Below are positions 50,880-60,389 of a stretch of 64,000 bases of DNA, in pieces. The number at the start of each line of letters is the position of its first letter. The stretch's first letter is position 1. Location of the stretch: NCBI GenBank assembly GCA_963930645.1, contig OZ005657.1, positions 53,594,653 through 53,658,652 of the forward strand, written 5' to 3'. Source of the DNA: Salticus scenicus. Taxonomy: Eukaryota > Arthropoda > Arachnida > Araneae > Salticidae. The notes beneath the pieces were generated by a model. It was not told where the DNA came from, did not search any database, and was given only the letters and a program-made list of their open reading frames with translations. Position numbers and translations under genes: made by a program.

Positions 50880-52669
50880 CATTACAAAATTTAGATATGT
50901 TTCAGGGTAAATAAAACACTTTTTATATGATAAAAAATAATTTTTATTTTTATTTTATTTTTATTATTATTATAATTTTAATAGAGGTGAGAAGTATTTC
51001 TTCCATACAAAATAAGCTAAATGTAAGTGGTTTTCGTTTTCTTTCTTTCACAACTGCAACAATTTATTGAGAAAAAGTAAATAACATTTTATTCATGGTA
51101 TAAAACGGATAAAAAAATTGTAGTACAATTAAAAAGGTAAAATAATAATAATAATAAATAAATAAATGAAAATTGAATTAATTTTACAAAATTAAATTCT
51201 TTAAATAAAATTTAATTTTGAAAAATGAATTTATAAAATTTTTTGTGACAGAATTTTAATTTTGTTCTTTTTTTCGTAACTTTAATATGATATAATATAA
51301 TAGTTATCTTTTCAATAAAATGTACAAAAAGCCTAAACAAAAATTGATTTTTTGCCTTAAAATATAAAGTTGCGTCTTTTAATTTAAATAAAAGCTCATT
51401 CACTGTTACTGTATATTTTTAGTTCACATCATACTATAGGTATGGGGAACTTAGGTATTCGAAAAAAAATTCTGTCGCAGTTTTTGACGGTTTTACAGGC
51501 TTTGAAGTGTTAGAAATTCGAAAATCACAAAATCGGTATGAAATCCGTCATTAGGGGTGTCAGATTGTGTGTTACTTTGTTAGTCTGTGTAAAATTATCT
51601 CATGAAGTAAACACTTAGGATCAGTTATTACTTATGATAGTAGCGAGAACTCTATTTAATTCTAACAATCTAATTTGAAAATATCGCAAGTTATTAGAAA
51701 TTTACGACTTTCTTAACATGAAAGAACAGGGCAAAACTTCGCATAATCTTGTGTTAATATTATTTACTAGTATCGCCCAGTGTTCAAAACTCGACCACTT
51801 TTTTTGCAAATCAAGACAAAGCAAAGTTATTGCCTTGTAATCAGAATTAAACTGCAACATAGCTGCGGCAATTGTTTGTCGATATCCACTCAAATTGAAT
51901 CAGCAGAGTTTTACTTAATATATTTCTCTAAGTTTGGTACACTGTAGATGTTGAGCTTTCCCTGAAATGAGAGGAAATCGCAGCATGGAAGCACACTTTG
52001 TTGGGTGATATAGCCCAAAGTTAATCGGCACCCTATCAAACCAAGGTCCAACCAATATCAAATTTTGTTAAATTATTTTCATTGATTCGTAAAGCACAGT
52101 GTTTAAATTAAAAAAGACAGATGTTCTCTAAAACAGTCGAACTAAGTTCGGGAAATCTCAAAACGTGTAACTTTATCGGAAACAGAAAATCTAAAATTTT
52201 ACTTATTCTTATACTTTCTTCTAATATATGCAGAGGATCGAATACAAAGTCCAGTTTTTTAAGATAAGTAGTCAATTTAAGTTAATTGAAATGCAAGGAA
52301 ATCTCAAAACGTGTAAATTCATCGAAAACCCCAAATCGAAATTTTTTCTGTATCTTCTAATTTCTTATAATACATGAAAAAGCTAAAATTCCCTTTTTTT
52401 AAATAAGTAGTAAATTTCAGTTAATTGAAATGCAAGGAAATCTCAAAACGTGTAAATTCATCGAAAACCGGAAATCAAAATTTTTTCCAAATTTTATACT
52501 TTCTTCTTATATATGCAGAAAATAAAAACATGCATAGTAATAATGCATAATAATAAAAACTTAAAATTAAATATATAAATAAATAAATAAATAAATATTC
52601 AATTTTAGTTAATTGGAATGCATTATGTTTTCGTTTAAAAATATGTCTTTAAATTAGAGCTGACATAAA

Positions 52670-52715
<46 letters not shown>

Positions 52716-53145
52716 AGAAGAAGAAGAAGAAGAGGGAAAAAAAAAGAAATATTTCAAAATTTAAGAGTGATGAATAATTTTACTTTTACTTCTTTCCATT
52801 ATAAAATGGAATAGTCTTATAGCTACAGTCAATAGTTTCAAGTATACATAATTTAGTGTCAAGTTATTAAGATAAATATAAATATTGCATAATATAATTA
52901 TTAATACAATATAAATATATAAATGGTATCATAATATAAATAGTAATATAATTTCTTAATAAAGTATTAAACGGAGTGTACAAGAATGAAATACACATGT
53001 AAACACATAAAATTAAATTAAATTGTTCAAATAATAAGCTTAATTTTTACCGCGACTATTATAAGTAATAGAAAGATTTTCATAATTTATGAGTAATACT
53101 GATTTTACTTTCTTGCTTTTACTGTAATAAGGTCGACGAATGGGA
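49647..53145 (+). repeat. 3.5-kb tandem duplication, copy 2
   Basis: Direct continuation of copy 1 with the same sequence. Spacing falls from 3501 to 3498 after the poly-A at about 50850. The copy ends at GACGAATGGGAT, beyond which the SINE continues. The junction of the copies at 49645-49648 shares the bases AT with both ends. Confidence 0.93.
49920..50674 (+). CDS. Hypothetical two-exon gene for a small secreted protein, copy 2
   Basis: Same exons as the copy at 46419: exon 1 at 49920-50133, exon 2 at 50460-50674, identical translations and splice-site sequences, and an intron differing at most in its poly-A length. Identity of both copies over coding and intronic sequence says nothing about selection, because the whole 3.5-kb unit is equally identical. 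Confidence 0.35.
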
Positions 53146-53225
53146 TCTGGTAATCGAACCCGACACTTCTCGTATACCAGCTTCGACAGCAGAAACTTTC
53201 AGTCACTTGTAAGACCACCTAAGTA
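53125..53225 (-). mobile_element. tRNA-derived SINE head, truncated
   Basis: On the minus strand: AGGTGGTCTTACAAGTGACT, TTCTGCTGTCGAAGCTGGTA, B box TCGGGTTCGATTACC, then CCCATTCGTCGACCTTATTA. The family body with TTCCGTGGTTTTC is missing. The 3.5-kb duplication breakpoint falls in the body part just after the B box. Confidence 0.65.
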
Positions 53226-53660
53226 TTTTTGAAACAAGCTCAATAGTTAAATCTGTAAAAACATTTAAGAACAATCCATTACCCTATGTCCTGAAAGACA
53301 TATCTTAGCAAATGGAATTTCATCTCATTTAAAATGCATTTATACCAAGTTCGTCAGAAATCAGTTCAGTAGTTAATTGGTAAAATTGAGTGAAATACCT
53401 CTTTTATTTAATTTGACTTCTAGACATTCCAAATACTCGCAAAGTATTTACTATAAAACAATACATATATAATCACATACGTATATATAAACCAAATATA
53501 AATTATTTCTTACTTTAATTAATTGTAAAAGATACTTATAGAGAGATTAGCTTATCTATATGGCAGTTCTTTATTTGCCTTTAAAGAAAATATATTTCGA
53601 AGATTTACAATTATGTCTCAAATGCGTCAATTAAATTATACACTTTGCTGAGCAATATAT
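53226..53660. other. AT-rich DNA without recognised gene
   Basis: Nothing recognised apart from short AT repeats near 53463-53490. Confidence 0.4.
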
Positions 53661-53664
53661 TGAA

Positions 53665-53929
53665 TAATCGAGTAACCACACATAATATCTGAGTTCGAGA
53701 TTAAATTACTCGGAAGGACTGTGTAAAATTTCAAAACGAGTAACCTCAATTTACTCGGAAAGATAGAACTGTGCACACGCAATTTTAAATTAATAAAAAA
53801 CACAGTTTTTTGTCAAAGGAAACTTTTTTGGTGTTTATATGCATAAAATACGTATTCGAACATAAAATAATAAAATTTAGATGATATGTGTAAAATTTCG
53901 GTAAGAACTCGAAACGCGGTAAAATGTAA
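53665..53929. repeat. Right subterminal CGAGTAAC cluster
   Basis: CGAGTAACCACAC (about 53669), ATTACTCGGAAGGACTG (about 53705), AACGAGTAACC (about 53736) and TTTACTCGGAAAG (about 53751) precede the terminal GTTACTCGGAAGGGCTGG. They mirror the cluster after the left inverted repeat at 14002. Confidence 0.75.
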
Positions 53930-53952
53930 AGTTACTCGGAAGGGCTGGTAGG
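53930..53952. repeat. Right 23-bp terminal inverted repeat
   Basis: Perfect complement of 14002-14024, ending GGGCTGGTAGG. Immediately after it the 3' part of the ~1.1-kb repeat starts at ACAGTATGTCTGTGTGTCTG. Confidence 0.75.
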
Positions 53953-54885
53953 ACAGTATGTCTGTGTGTCTGTGTGTGTGTCTGTCTGTTATCAGCATAT
54001 CTCAAGAACAAATAGCAGCAGATATTCCAAACTTGGTATTCTAAATATGTATCATATAGGGATGCTACACTAAGCTTTTCATTGACAAGAAGCAAATGGT
54101 TCGTGTACAGGGACACTCAAGAATATTCAAATACATTACGTCTATGGGGGAAATTGCAGGTAAGTAGAGTTTAACACCTATAGGCTGCACTAAACCAAAT
54201 GAAATGAATATATATTTTTTATATGCATAAAAACTTGCCTCATGTAGAATATGGCAGGGAAATAAATTATTGTTCATTTACAGGGCTGCACAAAATAACT
54301 AGATTATAATGCGACAATTGCTGAAAATTGATGGAAGTGCATTTTAGGTTGTGCTGTATATTATTATTATTATAGGTTTATATTTACGTGTACTTCGTGG
54401 TTTGTACATGTTCTTCAAAAGATATACAGGGTTGCAAATATTTAAGCTATAATATTCCTTTTTATTGTTAGTGAAAGTGCTTTACTATAATATTTTACCA
54501 TGTCCAGGAAAGCTGCTCAGGAATGGAAATGAATTCTTCATGGACATATAATAAATAATGTATGTTTTTAAGCTAAGTATGCATCGCTTGTTTCTTGTGT
54601 ATTTACACGTTTTGAGGCTTCCTTATTACCAAAGTTAATTTTTTTAAAGTTTGATTATTGCTTGCGTCGAATAATTTCAGGAAACGAATAATTTCAGGAG
54701 ATCCCCCCTCACACAGAGCTAATTATCATATAAAACTCTTCCGAAGCCTAATTTGAATTATTTTAACATAGGTTTACATAACAGTACTCTTTATGTTACC
54801 TCTTAATTTCCAACCTGTATTTATGGTATTAAATTTCAGGGTAAGAGAAAGTCGTGTGAGTGGCACACCAGATTATTATTATTTT
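53953..54885 (+). mobile_element. 3' part of the split ~1.1-kb repeat
   Basis: CTGTGTG tract, TATCAGCATATCTCAAGAAC, CATATAGGGATGCTACAC and AATACATTACGTCTATGGGG match 10800-11030. From about 54235 the middle is replaced by other sequence resembling the CTGT-family tail (ATTTACAGGGCTGCACAAAA). The family 3' end returns at 54706-54885: CCTCACACAGAGCTAATTATC to GTAAGAGAAAGTCGTGTGAG and CACACCAGATTATT. Confidence 0.75.
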
Positions 54886-54889
54886 TTTT

Positions 54890-55410
54890 TTATTATTTAT
54901 TATTTTTTTTTTTACAACGCTGGCTTAATCTATAGATATAGTAATTTATGCAAATCTATCATCCCCATGTTATTGACCAAAGATTTTTGATTCCGAAAAA
55001 AAATTTTTGGCATCAGCCATTTGAGTAAGTTAAACTCAGCAATACAAATAGAATAGAACTATCGTGAATTTTTATGAATTTTCAAAAAGCCGAAGTCGCG
55101 CGTGGATTTTAATGGTTCGAAGAAATTTATTAAAGGAAGTGATATAACTTTTAATAAGTAAGTTATATTTTATATATCTTTGTGTACCTGGTATATTTCA
55201 CTAATTTATATAAAGCATAATATTTATAATCATTTGCTTCGTTATTATAATGTAAACGCTGTTATCATATTTCACGATTTTTTTTTTTTTTTTATTTAAT
55301 ATTTTTAATATTTTATATTAGTAAGGGATATGGAATATTCATAATTTTTTTAAATATAGTTACCAATAGCGCAGGCACAGCTAACAAGTTTTTATATATA
55401 AAAAGTTTAA
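54890..55410. other. AT-rich DNA without recognised gene
   Basis: Poly-T/TTA tracts at 54885-54915 and 55278-55296; otherwise unclassified. Confidence 0.45.
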
Positions 55411-55411
55411 T

Positions 55412-55645
55412 TTAACCCTTTGCGGTGCAGGGTAATTCGGATAATTTAAATTACACTGCCACCGGAATTCACGAACAAAATTAAATTAAAAGAAATTTTA
55501 AATTTTAAGTTAAAAAAACAAACCGTCCTTTTCCGCTACGTTATAAACGTAAATTTTTGCTAAAAAATTTCCGGGATAAGTTTTTGCACTTGGGAATTAG
55601 AATTAGGTGTTCCAGGAGCTGGAACACTGCGCCTGAAAGGGTTAA
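55412..55645. mobile_element. piggyBac-type MITE
   Basis: TTAA (55412-55415) is followed by CCCTTTGCGGTGCAG. At the other end CTGCGCCTGAAAGGG is followed by TTAA (55642-55645). TTAA target duplication and CCC-starting inverted ends are the piggyBac signature. The internal 226 bp shows only imperfect inversion (CCGGGATAA and GGAACAC areas) and no coding frame. Confidence 0.8.
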
Positions 55646-55794
55646 AAGAAAGGAGTAATAAAACTTAACAAAATATACAAGTTTTTCAATATTTTTTTTA
55701 AGCACGTTACAGTTACTCAATGCGGCGTAAGCTTTAACTTTGGCTAAAATCCAATTAATGATAAAGTTTCGAATTTAAGTTTTCTGTATTTTTA

Positions 55795-56935
55795 GCATTT
55801 TTCAACAAAGTTGAAAAACTTTTATGGCATTTGTTTGACTGTCTGTCTGTACTCTAATACATGTAAATATTTGTGGAATGCCTTAACACTAATTTATGAT
55901 AATTAAGTTTGCTATCGCATGTTCCCGTGGGTTATGAAAAGTATTTTTATAAAGCATATTTTCATACCTTTGTACTGAAAAAAAAAAAGAAAAAAATATG
56001 AAACTAGCATTTATTTTTCCCGTGCACTAAAGCGTGTTTTCAATTCAATGTAGTATGGTTAATATTTAGGTTTACAGGGATACGCAGAAATATTCAAATA
56101 CATTAGGGGTTATAATCAAAAGTTTCTATAATTTTATTTTCAATTGTGTTAAGCGTTTTTAACAGTTTCTAACTATGTTTAAGAAAGAATTATGACTTTA
56201 GTTAATTTGTCTGCCAGTCCATGTGCATGTCTGTCTGCCCGTGCTATAACAACAGAAAATAATTTCAAACTATCTTTAAACTCGTATATAAGTTATTCAA
56301 ATTTGCTACAGCACACTTGCCAACATTTTAATTCATTCCGGAGCATTTTTAACCCCACCTCTATTTCGCACCACTTTATTTATAGAATATCTTTCTCCAA
56401 TATCTAACTACAATAAAACAAGGAAAAAATACTGTTAAAAAATAATTATGGATTAAAAGCGGTGCTAAAAATGCTCCGGGATAAATTTAAATGTTGGCAT
56501 CTCTGCTACAGCATGTTCTTTGTTGAAAATACTATAAATAGTGCTACTGATATATGTACTGGAATACCCAAACGAATTCCAATGCATTGCGCTCTATGAA
56601 AGGTATTTCTAAAAAGCGTACTTCAATACCTTTGTATTGTACAAAATAGAATGAAATTCTCATATATTATTGATATGCGCAAAAGAATGTTTTGTATATA
56701 GAATATGGCGTGCTTAGCATTAAAGTTTACAAGGCCACACTAAACAATTCAGATATATTTGAGGCTATATAATTCTAAATTAATGGAATTGTATTTTCAG
56801 TTGTGTTAACCGTTTTATTATTATTATTATTTCTAATTATGTTTAAGAGTGATTATGACTTTAGTTTGTTTCAGTATCCACCTGCCAGGGTATCAATTTC
56901 AAGAAATTCTATATATATTTACGGGAGTTAGAGCA
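55795..56935 (+). repeat. CTGT-family repeat, fourth locus, forward arm
   Basis: Opens with TTTTCAACAAAGTTGAAAAACTTTTATGGC and a CTGT tract. It continues with family words (GTAAATATTTGTGGAAT, GCTATCGCATGTTCCC, TTTACAGGGATACGCAG) and a second unit from about 56155. It is interrupted by the MITE at 56314-56505. The mirror-image arm follows at 56936-57935. Confidence 0.7.
56314..56505. mobile_element. hAT-type MITE with 8-bp target duplication
   Basis: Left CACTTGCCAACATTT and right AAATGTTGGCATCTCTG are inverted, with inner arms CATTCCGGAGCATTTTTA and TAAAAATGCTCCGGGAT. CTACAGCA directly flanks both sides (56306-56313 and 56506-56513). The complement of the right end, CAGAGATGCCAAC, matches the end of the MITE at 12446-12627, so both belong to one family. 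Confidence 0.85.
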
Positions 56936-57935
56936 CAAAGAGATAGACAAGTGGATAGATGGGCAGACAAACTGTTAGACATAATCATACTGATACAATC
57001 ACAGACATTATAAACATAGACATAATCATATGATTATAACAGCATAGACGGTTATAATCATTCTTAAACATTGTTGGAAAGTGTTAAAATGTTTAATACA
57101 AGCCAAAATGTAAGCTTAGCAATTTCTAATTATAACCCTTAATGTGTTTCAATATTTTTGTCTGGCCCTGCAAACATTGCTAATCATACTGTATTTTGAA
57201 GAAAGCACGTTTTTGAGCATATAAATAATAAATGTCAATTTAATTATTTTTTATGCAGTACAAAGGTATTAAAATATGCTTGATATTAATACCTCTCGTA
57301 GAACGCAATACATTATAAGTCTCTTGGACGTCCCTGTAGGTAAGTCATTTGTTGTATATACACATTTTTCCCCATAGTGAGCTTTAATAAAATATAGTAT
57401 TGTTGCGAAATTTTGTAAATATTTACGAGGATTAAAACTTAGTCTGATAAACATACAGACGGAAGGGCTGTCAGACAGACAGACTAATCGAAATCATAAT
57501 CACTCATAAAATATTAAAAATTGTTAAAAATACATAACACAAGTAAAAATGCGTCTCTAGCGATTTCCAATTACATTCCTTAATGCTTCTCAATATCTTT
57601 GGGTGACCCTGTAAACATTAGCATGCTAATCATAATTGTAAGCCATGGAAAACATGCTCTTGTGCACATGAATAATAAATACCAATTTCATTATGTTTTC
57701 AACAGTACAAATTTATTAAAATATTCTTTATATAAATGCGTATCACAGAACATAAAATATTTGAATATTTTTGGGTATCCCTATAAGCAAACCAGTAGTG
57801 GTATCTATACTATTTTCAATAAGGATTATACCATAACATATATCAGCTTCAAGGGATTCCATGAATATTCACGAGTGCACGGACAGACAGACAAACCGAA
57901 GTTATAAACATTTTTCAATTCTGTAGGCAAGTGTT
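56936..57935 (-). repeat. CTGT-family repeat, fourth locus, reverse arm
   Basis: On the minus strand it reads from GGTTTGTCTGTCTGTCCGTG near 57897 through CGTGAATATTCATGGAATCC and GTAAACC-words to a second unit whose CTGT tract (as CAGACAGACAGA) lies near 57472-57483. The arm is the inverted counterpart of 55795-56935. The small frame at 57599-57907 is a repeat translation. Confidence 0.7.
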
Positions 57936-58025
57936 TCAAACAAAGCAGATTCAATTAAAGAAAATATTTTCTCCCAATAAAATGAGAAGTTTTTTAAAAC
58001 GTGTGTACTTAGGAATGTATTAAAA

Positions 58026-58031
58026 GGCACT
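58026..58031. repeat. 6-bp target-site duplication, left
   Basis: GGCACT here and at 60372-60377 directly flank the inverted ends of the Polinton-derived element. Confidence 0.85.
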
Positions 58032-58552
58032 AGTAGGTAGAGAAGGAGAGTTCTAGCCCAGCAGGCGGTGGCACTGCGGCACCGGCAAGCCGTGCGGGTG
58101 CCACACCACCCCCTGAGGGTCTAGATGACTTGGCGTTGACCTTGAGACATCCTCTAACTTAATCGTAAAAGATGACGAGGGTGTTAATGAAGAAATTTAA
58201 TTAAAAAAATTAATTAGTGATTTTTTGTAAAAGGTGACGATGGTTTTAAAGAGATGTTTTCGGTAGAATAAAAAATATGATATTGTTTGTGAGTCATTAG
58301 GGAATTAATTAGGAAATTAATTAGGAAATTAATTAAGAAATTAATTATAAAATTTAAAAATTGGGAAATAAGTAAGGAATCGATGAAATATATGAATTTA
58401 TGAATGTTGATGTGAATATACTATGAAAGAAATAGAGTGATCTGACTGGGGGGTGAACCCGGCACCTTGCAGTAAAAATATTTCCATAAGACAGTAGTTT
58501 TCGAGCGTAAAACCACTGACCTATAGAAATATGATATGATGACTCTATTTTT
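58032..58552. repeat. Left terminal inverted repeat of Polinton-derived element
   Basis: A GC-rich outer 100 bases (GCAGGCGGTGGCACTGCGGC) give way to AT-rich sequence with repeated TTAATTAGGAAA units. A tRNA-like module on the minus strand (58440-58525) closes it. It matches the right TIR with scattered mismatches and small indels. Confidence 0.9.
58440..58525 (-). promoter_or_regulatory. tRNA-like pol III promoter module in left TIR
   Basis: On the minus strand an A-box-like TATAGGTCAGTGG (58513-58525) lies upstream of a B-box-like GGGTTCACCC (58451-58460), directed toward the outer end. This copy has a one-base change from the canonical B box kept in the right TIR (GGTTCGAACCC). Confidence 0.5.
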
Positions 58553-58561
58553 GATATAAAT

Positions 58562-58756
58562 ATGAATTTTTTGATTGAATATCATTTAGTGTTCGTCATG
58601 TTACCGTCCCGAGAGGAAGGGATTTTCGTGTTCTGCATTTATTTTGTCATGTGCGTTGTCTTTTCGATTCTTTATATTTTTTCTGAAGGTGGAAAGTTTA
58701 ACGTTGATTTTATTTTAAATTTAAACGATACGGAAAATTTATCCTTTTCAATGTAA
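58562..58756 (+). CDS. Small predicted membrane protein inside the Polinton-derived element
   Basis: A 64-codon frame just inside the left TIR and 21 bases before the ATG of the integrase fragment. It has one strongly hydrophobic segment, about residues 22-41 (FVFCIYFVMCVVFSILYIF), followed by a polar Asn/Asp-rich tail. No family is recognised. It may be a remnant of an accessory frame or chance in AT-rich DNA. Confidence 0.25.
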   Translation: MNFLIEYHLVFVMLPSREEGIFVFCIYFVMCVVFSILYIFSEGGKFNVDFILNLNDTENLSFSM

Positions 58757-58777
58757 TGCCTTCACATGCGTGCTGCC

Positions 58778-59257
58778 ATGGAGGAAACTTACCGAGATCC
58801 GAAAGCGGTTGCAAGTTTTGGAGGTGTAGATGCCTTACACCGTGCTGTCCGCGGCAAGTTATCAAAGAAAAAAATTCGAGAATGGTTACAAGGAATAGGC
58901 GCATATTCACTTCACAAACCGATTTGAAAAAAATTCCCCACGAACCGTGTCATAGTATCCAGAATTGATCAACAGTGGCAAGCAGATTTAGCTGATCTGA
59001 CGTCTCTTCAAAAGTTTAACGATGGATTTCGCTACATTTTAACTTGTATAGACATCCTCTCAAAACGAGCGTGGGCGGTTCCTCTGAAATCTAAAAAAGG
59101 TGAAGAGATTGTGAAAGCTTTTAAAAAAATTTTCTCTGAACGAAAACCCAAATGTTTGAATACAGATGCAGGAAGGGAATTTTTGAATAACAAGTTTCAA
59201 AAATTTCTCAAAGAGGAAGGTGTGAAATTTTTCAGAACTTTTAACAACAGCTACTAA
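58778..59257 (+). pseudogene. Polinton/Maverick integrase fragment (retroviral-type DDE family)
   Basis: The frame starts at ATG 58778 and keeps register to TAA at 59255-59257, 159 codons with one internal TGA at codon 50 (58925-58927). Before the stop, FGGVDALHRAVRGKLSKKKI is typical of the N-terminal region of Polinton integrases. After it, the catalytic core shows WQADLADLTSLQKFNDG (first Asp), YILTCIDILSKRAWAVPLKS, and LNTDAGREF (second Asp). The third catalytic residue (Glu) and everything after it are missing, because at about 59250 the sequence passes into unrelated GATGGTGGG repeats. Polinton integrases are normally roughly twice this length. The fragment is therefore inactive twice over. 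Confidence 0.88.
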
Positions 59258-59790
59258 ATGGATGGTGGGACCCCTTTAAAACATCAAAGAAAAAATTAAA
59301 GATTTGTTTCAATATATGAAGATCTGAAACATGCAAGAAAGAAAATTAGAAGAATGAAAATTAGAAGACCTGAAAATTGAAAGAATGAAAATTAGAAGAA
59401 TGAAAATTAGAAGAATGAAAATTAGAAGATCTTAAACTAAGATTAAAGAAAATTAAGAAGAAATGATGATTGAAGATCAGAATGAAAAATTAGAAGATTG
59501 AAAATGAAGTTGCAAGATTTCAGAAAAGTTAGAAGATCAGAAAAAATTGGGGTGTCGCACACATGCGGCGGGTGGATGGTGGGTCCCCTTAAAAACAATA
59601 AAGAAAAAACTGAAGATTTGAAAATAAGAAGATCTAAAACATGCAAGAATGAAAATTAGAAAACCTGAAAATTAGAAGACCTGGAACATAGAAGATTGAA
59701 AATGAAGTTGCAAGATCCCAGAAAAGTTAGAAGATCAGAAAAAATTGGGGCGTCGCACACATGCGGCGGGTGGATGGTGGGAAGAACTAT
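59258..59790 (+). repeat. Degenerate tandem repeats replacing the integrase 3' half
   Basis: GGATGGTGGGACCCCTTTAA (59259), GGATGGTGGGTCCCCTTAAA (59573) and GGATGGTGGGAAGAAC (59771) head units of about 200-310 bp. Within them AAAATTAGAAGA, GAAAATGAAGTTGCAAGAT and GGGGYGTCGCACACATGCGG recur. Purine-rich AGAATGAAAATTAGA units dominate 59335-59460. Confidence 0.8.
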
Positions 59791-59838
59791 GCAGACATAT
59801 AATAGAAAAATTACATACACTCACACACATTCATACCT

Positions 59839-60371
59839 AAAATAGAGTCATCAGATCATATTTCTATAGGTCAGTGGTTTCACGCTCGAAAACTACTGTC
59901 TTATGGAAATATTTTTACTGCAGGGTGTCGGGTTCGAACCCCAGTCAGATCACTCTATTTCTTTCATAGTATATTCACATTAACATTCTTAAATTCATAT
60001 ATTTCATCGATTCCTTACTTATTTCCCAATTTTTTAATTTTATAATTAATTTTTTAATTAATTTCTTAATTAATTTCTTATTTAATTTCCTAATTAATTC
60101 CCTAATGACTCACAAACAATATCATACTTTTTTATTCTACCGAAAACATCTCTTTAAAACCATCGTCACCTATTACAAAAAATCACTAATTAATTTTTTT
60201 AATTAAATTTCTTCATTAACACCCTCGTCATCTTTTACGATTAAGTTAGAGGATGTCTCAAGGTCAACGCCAAGTCATCTAGACCCTCAGGGCGTGGTGT
60301 GGCACCCGCACGGCTTGCCGGTGCCGCAGTGCCACCGCCTGCTGGGCTAGAACTCTCCTTCTCTACCTACT
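59839..60371. repeat. Right terminal inverted repeat of Polinton-derived element
   Basis: Inverted counterpart of 58032-58552. It starts with AATAGAGTCATCAGATCATA, contains the tRNA-like module, the TTAATTTCYTAATTAA tract and the GC-rich outer segment, and ends CTCTACCTACT before GGCACT. Confidence 0.9.
59860..59955 (+). promoter_or_regulatory. tRNA-like pol III promoter module in right TIR
   Basis: A-box-like TAGGTCAGTGG (59867-59877) is followed by a perfect B box GGTTCGAACCC (59931-59941), reading toward the outer end. The wider sequence resembles a tRNA with a long variable region but does not give a clean acceptor stem, so it is scored as tRNA-derived and not as a tRNA gene. Confidence 0.55.
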
Positions 60372-60377
60372 GGCACT
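60372..60377. repeat. 6-bp target-site duplication, right
   Basis: GGCACT, identical to 58026-58031. A further AAGGCACTA follows at 60381-60389. Confidence 0.85.
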
Positions 60378-60389
60378 AGAAGGCACTAA

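Larger units (their letters stand above)
14002..53952. mobile_element. Candidate 40-kb insertion bounded by 23-bp inverted repeats
   Basis: The bases at 14002-14024 (starting CCTACCAGCCCTTCCGAGTA) are repeated as a perfect reverse complement at 53930-53952. The outer flanks are the 5' and 3' parts of one ~1.1-kb repeat in one orientation, broken within its CTGTGTG tract, as expected if something inserted there. CGAGTAAC motifs cluster inside both ends (14015-14170 and 53665-53935) and again at 16140-17945. No target duplication is evident at the junctions and no transposase is seen. The interval also holds many younger nested elements, so any original element was shorter. Chance placement of two separate fragments remains possible. 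Confidence 0.45.
58032..60371. mobile_element. Polinton/Maverick-derived short element
   Basis: A 2340-bp element bounded by long inverted repeats (58032-58552 and 59839-60371). Its ends read AGTAGGTAGAGAAGGAGAGT and the mirror image, and it is flanked by GGCACT on both sides. A 6-bp target duplication, ends beginning AG, TIRs of hundreds of bases, and an internal Polinton-type integrase fragment together identify a Polinton. Complete Polintons are about 15-20 kb and encode DNA polymerase B, ATPase, protease and capsid proteins. None of these is present, so this is an internally deleted derivative that would depend on enzymes supplied elsewhere. Confidence 0.88.

Noticed and set aside
46146..53145. 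The 3.5-kb repeats as LTRs of a retroelement
   Set aside because: The copies are directly adjacent with no internal region, and they do not start TG and end CA.
58440..58525. A functional tRNA gene in the TIR
   Set aside because: A and B boxes are present but no convincing acceptor or anticodon stems; the left B box is altered.
58756..58968. 70-codon plus-strand frame over the integrase start
   Set aside because: Out of frame with the recognisable integrase sequence beginning at 58778.
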